Source: an uncultured bacterium (GTDB lineage: Bacteria > Actinomycetota > Coriobacteriia > Coriobacteriales > Coriobacteriaceae). From it: a stretch of 6,858 nucleotides of DNA. Both the position numbers and the translations under genes were made by a program. This document shows, in pieces, positions 1 through 4,699 of the stretch (positions are counted from its first letter, which is position 1; every line of letters begins with the position of its first letter). The stretch covers positions 1 through 6,858 of the forward strand of contig CAJMPF010000094.1 in assembly GCA_905215195.1 (NCBI GenBank). The letters run 5' to 3'. The notes beneath the pieces are model-generated. The model was given only the letters and a program-made list of their open reading frames with translations, had not been told where the DNA came from and made no database searches.

Positions 1-419
1 GCCGCGGAATCCTGCATGGAGTGGTAGACGAGCTCGGAGTCGTACTGTGCGCCGACGCCGGCGAGGTAGGACTTCTCGGCCTCGGGGATGCCCAGACGGT
101 CGAAGGTGTTCTTGATGTCGTCCGGGGCGTCGTCCCAGCTGGCCTGTTGCTCTGTCGGGGGCTTGACGTAGGTGACGATGTTGTCCATGTCTAGGCCCTC
201 GATGGAGGGGCCCCACGTCGGGTCGGGGAAACGATTGAAGATCTCGAGGGACTTTAAACGCAGGTCGAGCATCCACTGCGGCTCGTCCTTCTTGGCGCGG
301 ATCTCGCGCACGATGTCGGGCGTGATGCCGGCGTCGAGGCGCTCGAATCCCTCCTCGCCATAGGTGAAGTCGTAGAGGCTGCGGTCGATGTCCGCGACCT
401 CGGTGCGGTTCTTGGTCAT
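1..419 (-). CDS. sufB: SufB, Fe-S cluster scaffold subunit (N-terminal part, runs off left edge)
   Basis: SufB is the scaffold component of the SufBCD complex, on which Fe-S clusters are assembled in the cytoplasm before transfer to apoproteins. Only the first 139 residues are present; the frame is open to the window edge. The translation begins MTKNRTEVADIDRSLYDF and contains stretches typical of the SufB N-terminus: GFERLDAGITPDIVREI, a DEPQWMLDLRLKSLEIF segment, a W-G-P motif, and YLAGVGAQYDSELVYHSM near the cut. The start is the ATG at 419, preceded by a good ribosome site (AGGGGCGA) in the 12-base gap after sufC. The tight spacing means it is translated from the same message as sufC. The beta-helical core and the catalytic cysteine region lie outside the window. 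Family identity is nearly certain from the sequence. Confidence 0.95.
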   Translation of the reverse strand, partial: MTKNRTEVADIDRSLYDFTYGEEGFERLDAGITPDIVREIRAKKDEPQWMLDLRLKSLEIFNRFPDPTWGPSIEGLDMDNIVTYVKPPTEQQASWDDAPDDIKNTFDRLGIPEAEKSYLAGVGAQYDSELVYHSMQDSA

Positions 420-431
420 TGCGTCGCCCCT

Positions 432-1232
432 TTACGCCTGTTGCTCGGCAGCGGCGGCCTCGGCCTGGGCGCGCTGCTCGGCGGCCTCGCGCTCGAAGGT
501 CTCAAAGCCGTTCTTGTCGATCCAGGGGATCAGCGAGGCGTCGTCCTCGCGCACGATGTGGCCCTTGACCATAACGTGGACGCGGTCGACATCCAGGTGC
601 TCCAGGATGCGCGTGTTGTGCGTGATGATGAGCATGGAGCCGTCGCAGCTCTTGCGGTACGCGTCCATGCCGTGGCTGACGGTGGACAGGGCGTCGACGT
701 CCAGGCCGGAGTCGGTTTCGTCCAGGATGGCGAGTTTGGGCTGCAGCAGCAGAAGCTGGAGCATCTCGACCTTCTTCTTCTCGCCGCCCGAGAAGCCTAC
801 GCCCAGCTCGCGGTTGAGGTAGGCGGTATCCATGTTGAGCTCGGCCGCGAGCTCCTTGACGCGACGGCGGAACTCCTTGCCCTTCATCTCCAGTCCGGGG
901 CGGCCGGCGATGCTGGCACGCAAAAAGCTCGACAGCGGCACGCCCGGGATCTCGACCGGAGCCTGGAAGCTCAGGAACAGGCCGGCGCGGGAGCGCTTGT
1001 CGGTGGTGAGCTCGGTGATGTCCTGGCGGTCAAAGACGATACGGCCGTCGTTGACCGTGTAGACGGGGTCGCCCATGACCAGGTGGCCCAGGGTGGATTT
1101 GCCGGCGCCGTTGGGTCCCATCAGCACATGGGTCTCGCCGGCGGCGACGTTGAGGTTGACGTTGTGGAGGATGGTCTTCTCGTCCACGGAGGCGGTCAGA
1201 CCTTCGATGGAAAGCAGCGGATTTGCGCTCAT
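432..1232 (-). CDS. sufC: SufC, ATPase of the SUF Fe-S cluster assembly complex
   Basis: SufC is the ABC-type ATPase that binds SufB-SufD and drives the conformational changes needed for cluster assembly. It is cytosolic despite its relationship to transporter ATPases. In this 266-residue protein the motifs are complete and in order: Walker A GPNGAGKST (39-47), Q-loop Q90, signature FSGGE (147-151), Walker B LAILDETDSGLD (167-178) with D171 and E172, and the switch histidine H205. FSGGEKKKVEMLQ and DETDSGLDVDAL are hallmarks of SufC rather than transporter subunits. The last 20 or so residues are a low-complexity Glu/Ala/Gln tail, a modest extension. I chose the ATG at 1232 because AGAGAGGGA sits just upstream. 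An in-frame ATG at 1262 would add ten residues that do not look like SufC and would place that ribosome site inside the gene. It is the first suf gene seen here, transcribed away from the Rrf2 regulator. Confidence 0.97.
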   Translation of the reverse strand: MSANPLLSIEGLTASVDEKTILHNVNLNVAAGETHVLMGPNGAGKSTLGHLVMGDPVYTVNDGRIVFDRQDITELTTDKRSRAGLFLSFQAPVEIPGVPLSSFLRASIAGRPGLEMKGKEFRRRVKELAAELNMDTAYLNRELGVGFSGGEKKKVEMLQLLLLQPKLAILDETDSGLDVDALSTVSHGMDAYRKSCDGSMLIITHNTRILEHLDVDRVHVMVKGHIVREDDASLIPWIDKNGFETFEREAAEQRAQAEAAAAEQQA

Positions 1233-1251
1233 GCTGTCCCTCTCTGTATAT

Positions 1252-1271
1252 GGTGTACTCATAGGTGTACT
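1252..1271. repeat. Two direct copies of GGTGTACT in the sufC leader
   Basis: GGTGTACT occurs at 1252-1259 and again at 1264-1271, a 12-base period (about one helical turn). On the coding strand of suf this reads AGTACACC twice, 20-40 bases before the sufC start. It lies downstream of the promoter I propose for suf, so it would be in the transcribed leader. Function is unknown; a repressor half-site pair or chance are both possible. Confidence 0.4.
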
Positions 1272-1296
1272 AAACCCTAGGAATCTTCTTGGAATA

Positions 1297-1324
1297 AAGT
1301 TACTATGGGTTCGGCGTTAGTCAA
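1297..1324 (-). promoter_or_regulatory. Candidate sufC promoter
   Basis: On the minus strand TTGACT (1324-1319) is a near-consensus -35 box, followed after 16 bases by TAACTT (1302-1297), a weak -10 match. Transcription would start near 1290 and leave a leader of nearly 60 bases before sufC. The -35 is convincing by sequence; the -10 is not, so the assignment is tentative. Confidence 0.35.
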
Positions 1325-1340
1325 GGGAAAACCCGACTAA
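1317..1340. promoter_or_regulatory. Inverted repeat TTAGTC-N12-GACTAA over the suf -35 region
   Basis: TTAGTC (1317-1322) and GACTAA (1335-1340) are perfect 6-base inverted arms separated by 12 bases, with a further GGG/CCC pair inside, slightly offset. The left arm overlaps the TTGACT -35 box proposed for sufC, which is where a repressor would be expected to act. It differs from the other inverted repeat in this intergenic region, so the two may bind different proteins. It could also arise by chance, because six-base arms are short. Confidence 0.4.
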
Positions 1341-1360
1341 TCCACTCGACTTTTCAAATT

Positions 1361-1437
1361 CTGGGACAAAATAACCTGTTGTGTTTGTCTCATTTACTTA
1401 AGATTTGGGACAAACAAAGCTGGTTATATTGTCCCAG
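1361..1437. promoter_or_regulatory. Symmetric four-half-site operator-like element upstream of the Rrf2 gene
   Basis: The outer arms CTGGGACAAAATAACC (1361-1376) and GGTTATATTGTCCCAG (1422-1437) are inverted copies with 15 of 16 bases matching. Inside them GTTTGTCTCA (1383-1392) and TGGGACAAAC (1406-1415) form a second inverted pair (9 of 10), all sharing one centre at about 1399. Read another way, it is two 31-base palindromes, TGGGACAA-N15-TTGTCYCA at 1362-1392 and 1406-1436, which match 26 of 31 when one is inverted. Half-site centres are 23, 21 and 23 bases apart, about two helical turns each, so all four would face the same side of the DNA. It ends 19 bases before the Rrf2 start codon and most likely covers that gene's own promoter. 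Autoregulation by Rrf2 is inferred. Confidence 0.75.
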
Positions 1438-1456
1438 ATGCGATGGGAGGGTAGGT

Positions 1457-1888
1457 ATGCTCATTTCTTCCAAGGGCCGCTATGCCCTCCGACTGATGAT
1501 CTATATCGCGGCGCTCGGTGACGCCGAGGGCAAGATTGCCCTGCGCGAGGTTGCCGACCGCGAGCATATCTCACAAAAGTATTTGGAGCAGCTGGTTCGT
1601 CCGCTTATGAAGGCGGGCCTGCTTAAGAGCGTGCGCGGCAAGGGCGGTGGCTACATGATGGCCAAGGACCCCGCCGAGGTGCGTGCCGGCGACATCCTGC
1701 GTGCCGTCGAAGGCAGCACGGCTCCGGTGGCGTGCGATGGCATCGACAACAGCTGCGCCCGCAGCGACCTGTGTTCCACCGTCAAGTTCTGGCGCGGCCT
1801 GGACGAGGTCATCGAGAACTATGTTGACGGCGTGACGTTGGCCGACCTGGCCGCCGTCCCCGAGATCAACTTTGACATTAAGCTGTAG
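1457..1888 (+). CDS. Rrf2-family transcriptional regulator, probably Fe-S sensing (IscR/SufR-like)
   Basis: Rrf2 proteins are small dimeric winged-helix DNA-binding regulators; many sense Fe-S status, NO or redox state through a bound cluster. This 143-residue protein begins MLISSKGRYALRLMIYIA, the classical Rrf2 first helix, followed by the helix-turn-helix around REVADREHISQKYLEQLVRPL (30-50) and the wing VRGKGGGYMMAKDP (59-72). C93, C100 and C106 (C-x6-C-x5-C) sit where IscR has its three cluster-ligand cysteines, so cluster binding is likely. The ATG at 1457 is preceded by GGGAGG; an upstream in-frame ATG at 1379 would lie inside the operator-like repeat and adds an unrelated N-terminus. 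Divergence from sufC and the palindromes between them suggest control of suf and of itself. The next gene starts 8 bases after the stop. Confidence 0.92.
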   Translation: MLISSKGRYALRLMIYIAALGDAEGKIALREVADREHISQKYLEQLVRPLMKAGLLKSVRGKGGGYMMAKDPAEVRAGDILRAVEGSTAPVACDGIDNSCARSDLCSTVKFWRGLDEVIENYVDGVTLADLAAVPEINFDIKL

Positions 1889-1896
1889 GGCTGCAA

Positions 1897-2184
1897 ATGG
1901 CATCTCTCGACAAGGTGTATAAGCAAATTGAAGTTTTTGCTCGGGAATGTGACGCCGAGAAGGTCGTGTTGTTTGGTTCCCGCGCTCGAGGTGACAACTT
2001 GCCTAAGAGCGATATTGACATCGCCGTAGCAGGTTGCCGGGATTTCGGCTGGTTGTCATATTTGATCGAGGAGCGTCTTGATACTCTTTTAGATGTAGAT
2101 GTCGTCAATCTCGATGAGCCCTTATCGCAGCAATTGCTCGATGAAATTGCCAGGGATGGTGTGATTCTGTATGAAAAAATATGA
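1897..2184 (+). CDS. MNT-type minimal nucleotidyltransferase, putative antitoxin of a HEPN/MNT module
   Basis: MNT proteins are minimal members of the polymerase-beta-like nucleotidyltransferase superfamily. In studied HEPN/MNT toxin-antitoxin systems they neutralise the HEPN RNase by adding AMP residues to it. This 95-residue protein shows the defining GSx10DxD motif: G27-S28 in VLFGSRARGD, then D39 and D41 in SDIDIAV; D68 in DVDVVNLD is a good third metal-binding carboxylate. The catalytic set therefore appears intact. It starts 8 bases after the Rrf2 stop, with the AGGG overlapping that stop as a weak ribosome site, and its end overlaps the HEPN gene by 14 bases. There is no terminator and little room for a promoter in front, so transcription from the regulator's promoter is likely. 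Base composition is AT-richer than suf, suggesting acquisition. Confidence 0.88.
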   Translation: MASLDKVYKQIEVFARECDAEKVVLFGSRARGDNLPKSDIDIAVAGCRDFGWLSYLIEERLDTLLDVDVVNLDEPLSQQLLDEIARDGVILYEKI

Positions 2185-2590
2185 GAACTTTGCCAGCGCC
2201 TTGGCGAATCTTGAGGATGCGCCCAATCAGGATCTCAACAATGATTTTGTTCAGAGTGGATTGATTAATAAGTTCAATCTTCAATTTGAACTGAGCTGGA
2301 AGCTCCTTAAGCGTCTGCTCGAGTATGAGGGTGCCACGCTTGCCGCGTCGGGGTCTCCTCGTGCCATCTTGAAGGAGTCGTACCGATTCTACGACTTTAT
2401 TGATGAGGCGGCCTGGCTAGATATGCTCAGAGACCGCAATACGAACGTCCATATCTATGACAACAAGCTCGCTCAAGATTTGATTCAGCGCATCTTGAAC
2501 GTCTATATTCCCGCTTTCTGTCAGTTGAGGGACGGGCTGATGGAGCGATACGGCGAGCTTCTGATGGCGCCCGACGACCAGTTTGTTTAA
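2171..2590 (+). CDS. HEPN-domain protein of the HI0074 / nucleotidyltransferase substrate-binding family, putative toxin
   Basis: HEPN proteins are small all-helical proteins; many are metal-independent RNases with an R-x4-6-H active site. This 139-residue protein resembles the HI0074-type partner of MNT nucleotidyltransferases: NKFNLQFELSWKLLKRLLEYEG (33-54), SPRAILKESYRF (62-73) and the motif RNTNVHIY at 89-96. The last reads exactly R-x4-H-x-Y, so R89 and H94 are candidate catalytic residues, and Y96 corresponds to the tyrosine that MNT partners modify in characterised systems. The ATG at 2171 lies inside the end of the MNT gene, consistent with translational coupling. The first half is notably AT-rich (2221-2280 has 21 G or C in 60). 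Older annotations call this family a substrate-binding subunit; toxin activity is inferred from family knowledge. Confidence 0.85.
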   Translation: MKKYENFASALANLEDAPNQDLNNDFVQSGLINKFNLQFELSWKLLKRLLEYEGATLAASGSPRAILKESYRFYDFIDEAAWLDMLRDRNTNVHIYDNKLAQDLIQRILNVYIPAFCQLRDGLMERYGELLMAPDDQFV

Positions 2591-2607
2591 TTCCTTAAGA
2601 TTTCGCG

Positions 2608-2648
2608 GAGGGTTGTTGCCGTTTACCGAGGGGTTGTTGTGTAACAAC
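2608..2648. repeat. Short direct repeat and weak hairpin after the HEPN gene
   Basis: The 128 bases between the HEPN gene and the surface-protein gene contain two near-identical copies of GAGGG(G)TTGTTG at 2608-2618 and 2628-2639. The second copy forms a small hairpin, GTTGTT (2633-2638) with AACAAC (2643-2648) around a four-base loop. There is no T-run after it, so it is not a convincing intrinsic terminator. I see no clear promoter in the AT-rich remainder (2660-2700), although one must serve the downstream gene unless there is read-through. Confidence 0.45.
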
Positions 2649-2706
2649 GGGCGAGCTGCAATACTGATTTTTATCTTTGCAAACTGAACTTTAACTACAC
2701 CAATGC

Positions 2707-2714
2707 AGGGAGGA
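2707..2714 (+). promoter_or_regulatory. Strong ribosome binding site for the surface protein
   Basis: AGGGAGGA, a near-perfect Shine-Dalgarno sequence, ends four bases before the ATG at 2719. It fixes that ATG as the start and indicates efficient translation of the surface protein. Confidence 0.8.
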
Positions 2715-2718
2715 TCTT

Positions 2719-4500
2719 ATGCAGCCCAAGCATTCCGCGATTGTCGCGGGCCTGACGCTGGCGCTTTCGTTTGGCGCCGTTTCCGCGCCGGCACCCGCCG
2801 CTGCCGAGGAGCCCACGCCGGGCGTTGCCTCGGATGCCACCGATATCGACAAAGGTCTTTACACCCAGCAGTCCTTCTCGGGCGTGCTGAGGTCGGTCCA
2901 GGGCGTTTCGTTTGTCAACGTGACTCCCGAGATGAAGTACTTTACCAAGTACGAGAGCCATGGTAACTACAACCAGGGATTTTCGTATGGTGACGGCTAT
3001 AACGCACTGGGCTACTATCAGTTTGATCGCCGCTGGTCGCTCATTCCGTTTATGAAGCAGGCCTACAACTACAACCCCGAAAAATACAGCATGCTCAAGG
3101 ATGCGATTGATCGCGGCAGCGAGATTTCCAACACGAGCAATGCCGTGTACGAGAACGGCCAGCTCACCGAGTTGGGCCGTATTGCGCAGGAGGCCTTCCA
3201 GGGTGCTTACAACACCGATCCTGTTGAGTTCTCAGCACTTCAAGATGCTTATGCGTACAACTCGTACTATGCGGTGACCGAGGCGTGGCTCAAGAGCGGC
3301 CTGGGTATTGATATTTCGGGCCGCGCTGACTGCGTCAAGGGCATGGTGTGGAGCATTACCAACATGTGCGGCACTGGTGGCTGCAGGGACTTTTTCCGCT
3401 GGGCGAATCTTTCCAACGATATGTCCGATCGCGAGTTTGTGACGGCGCTCTCCAATAGCGTGGTCAACAATGTCGCCACTAAGTTTTCGAGTCAGCCCCA
3501 GTATCATGAGGGCTGGAAGAACCGCTACCGCAACGAGCTAAAGGACTGCTTGGTTTATATCGCTGAGGACGAGGCTGCCGCCGCGACGCCCGTGCAGCCC
3601 GAGCCCACACCGGCGCCCTCGCCGACACCTGATTCGAATGACGACTCGAGTGACGATGCCAACGATGACAGGATGGATGCGCCCTCGACCGATGCTGACG
3701 GTAACGGCTCTGCTGGTGGCACTACCAACGACGGCTCTACCTCGAACGGCTCCGATTCGAACGGCTCTGCTGCGGGCGATTCGCCTTCAAGCTCTGCCGG
3801 CAATACGGACAGCGACGCTTCTGGTTCGACCGGCGCTGACACCTCTAACTCATCTACCGGCTCTAACAACGGCTCCGGCTCTGACGCAACCCCTGATTCC
3901 GATGCTTCCAAGGACGACTCGAATAAAGCGCCGGACGCTCCCGTTGCTTCGCCGGACAAGAAGCCTTCTTTCTCCGTGCAGCTTGGTTCTACGCTGGGCT
4001 CTTCGCTGATGGCTGGCGTCAATAACGGCTCGACCCAGAACAAGGACAACTCTGATCAGGCTTCCACGGAAAAGACCGAAGCCGTAAAGGGCGACTCCAA
4101 GGACAAGGCTTCCGAGAAGACCGAATCCGATAAGGGTCCTAGCTCTGATGAGAAGGACGAGGGTAAGAAGTCTGAATCTGAGGAGAAGGACAAGAGCAAA
4201 ACCGAGGGCGAAAAGAAAAAGACCGAGGACGAAAAGAAACAGTCCGAAGACGACGACAAGAGCGGTGCTGACAACCAGAATCAGGAGCAAAATGACTCCA
4301 AAACGGTGACCACCACGACCACGACGACTACAGCTACCAAGTCCTCGGGTGGCAACATGCCCAAGACGGGCGATCTGATTGTGATGGCGAGCCTTGCCAG
4401 TGCAAGCTTGGCCACACTGGGCGCTACGTCTATCGTAAGTGGTAAGCATAAGCTCGATCAGCAGAAGAAAGCTTCTGGGGAGGACGGCTCGGAGGAGTAG
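2719..4500 (+). CDS. Secreted, sortase-anchored surface protein with a lysozyme-like domain and long low-complexity stalk
   Basis: This 593-residue precursor has a signal peptide (hydrophobic core about 7-22, likely cleavage after A27-A28-A29). Residues about 70-282 resemble the lysozyme-like domains of GH46-type and VgrG-related proteins: KYESHGNYNQG with candidate catalytic E79, GYNALGYYQFDRRW (93-106), VWSITNMCGTGGCRDFF, and a closing W-x-NRYRNEL. Four cysteines (205, 217, 222, 277) could form disulfides. Cleavage of peptidoglycan or another polysaccharide is inferred, not certain. A Pro-rich hinge (291-304) leads to a Ser/Asp/Asn/Gly-rich stretch (305 to about 415), a Lys/Glu/Asp-rich stretch (about 448-525) and a run of eight threonines (531-538). 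The C-terminus is a sorting signal: MPKTG (547-551) instead of LPxTG, a hydrophobic segment (553-574), then KHK. An 18-residue hydrophilic tail ending in acidic residues is longer than usual. The gene stands alone, with its own ribosome site and terminator. Confidence 0.85.
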   Translation: MQPKHSAIVAGLTLALSFGAVSAPAPAAAEEPTPGVASDATDIDKGLYTQQSFSGVLRSVQGVSFVNVTPEMKYFTKYESHGNYNQGFSYGDGYNALGYYQFDRRWSLIPFMKQAYNYNPEKYSMLKDAIDRGSEISNTSNAVYENGQLTELGRIAQEAFQGAYNTDPVEFSALQDAYAYNSYYAVTEAWLKSGLGIDISGRADCVKGMVWSITNMCGTGGCRDFFRWANLSNDMSDREFVTALSNSVVNNVATKFSSQPQYHEGWKNRYRNELKDCLVYIAEDEAAAATPVQPEPTPAPSPTPDSNDDSSDDANDDRMDAPSTDADGNGSAGGTTNDGSTSNGSDSNGSAAGDSPSSSAGNTDSDASGSTGADTSNSSTGSNNGSGSDATPDSDASKDDSNKAPDAPVASPDKKPSFSVQLGSTLGSSLMAGVNNGSTQNKDNSDQASTEKTEAVKGDSKDKASEKTESDKGPSSDEKDEGKKSESEEKDKSKTEGEKKKTEDEKKQSEDDDKSGADNQNQEQNDSKTVTTTTTTTTATKSSGGNMPKTGDLIVMASLASASLATLGATSIVSGKHKLDQQKKASGEDGSEE

Positions 4501-4532
4501 CCTCTTGGTTGCTGGATAACTAAAGAGTTGGG

Positions 4533-4570
4533 ACGGGGTCCGGTGCGAATGCATCGGGCCCCGTTTTGTT
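4533..4570 (+). terminator. Intrinsic terminator of the surface-protein gene
   Basis: CGGGGTCCGGTGC (4534-4546) pairs with GCATCGGGCCCCG (4551-4563) to give a 13-base-pair stem with two G-U pairs and a GAAT tetraloop, followed by TTTTGTTGT. It lies 33 bases after the stop codon at 4500. This is a textbook Rho-independent terminator and separates the surface-protein gene from the next gene. Confidence 0.93.
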
Positions 4571-4662
4571 GTGCAACGATTAGTTATGCCCCCTCACACC
4601 TCTTGTTGCTGCCGTTGCCCGATATGTTCGCGCGGCGTCGTCGGTACGCGCGAGGCGGTCAT

Positions 4663-4668
4663 TACAAT
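4663..4668 (+). promoter_or_regulatory. Candidate -10 box for the ATPase-like gene
   Basis: TACAAT at 4663-4668 matches the -10 consensus at five of six positions. It would start transcription near 4675, about 25 bases before the TTG start proposed at 4700. No recognisable -35 box lies at the right distance (around 4640), so the call is tentative. The rest of 4571-4662 shows nothing else I can name. Confidence 0.35.
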
Positions 4669-4687
4669 TGGAATCGTGTTGCGATTT

Positions 4688-4693
4688 AGGGGG
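4688..4693 (+). promoter_or_regulatory. Ribosome binding site that decides the start of the ATPase-like gene
   Basis: AGGGGG, six bases before TTG at 4700, is the only good Shine-Dalgarno sequence in the 5' part of this reading frame. The more upstream GTG at 4571 directly follows the terminator T-run and has no ribosome site. Confidence 0.65.
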
Positions 4694-4699
4694 AACGTT

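Noticed and set aside
1235..1240. TGTCCC next to the sufC start as a further half-site of the TGGGACAA operator
   Set aside because: It coincides with the sufC Shine-Dalgarno region, lacks the flanking bases and has no partner half-site at the 23-base spacing.
441..1280. Long plus-strand open frame opposite sufC
   Set aside because: It is the antisense shadow of a highly conserved, fully motif-supported sufC in GC-rich DNA; its translation has no recognisable domain.
1379..1456. Upstream in-frame start of the Rrf2 regulator
   Set aside because: It would begin inside the palindromic operator-like element, lacks a ribosome site, and adds 26 residues before the canonical Rrf2 N-terminus. GGGAGG directly supports the ATG at 1457.
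2633..2648. Hairpin after the HEPN gene as an intrinsic terminator
   Set aside because: The stem is only six base pairs, mostly A-T and G-T rich context, and is followed by a GC-rich stretch rather than a T-run.
3555..4049. Minus-strand frame rich in Ser/Glu/Val opposite the surface-protein stalk
   Set aside because: It mirrors the repetitive Ser/Asp codons of the real gene; there is no ribosome site and no domain.
3850..4554. Minus-strand frame with hydrophobic Leu/Val-rich segments opposite the Lys/Glu stalk
   Set aside because: Antisense of Lys/Glu/Asp codons naturally reads as Leu/Phe/Val, imitating membrane segments; it also starts within the terminator of the real gene.
4571..4699. 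GTG at 4571 as start of the ATPase-like gene
   Set aside because: It follows immediately after the terminator T-run, has no ribosome site, and encodes a Cys/Arg-rich extension not typical of the family.
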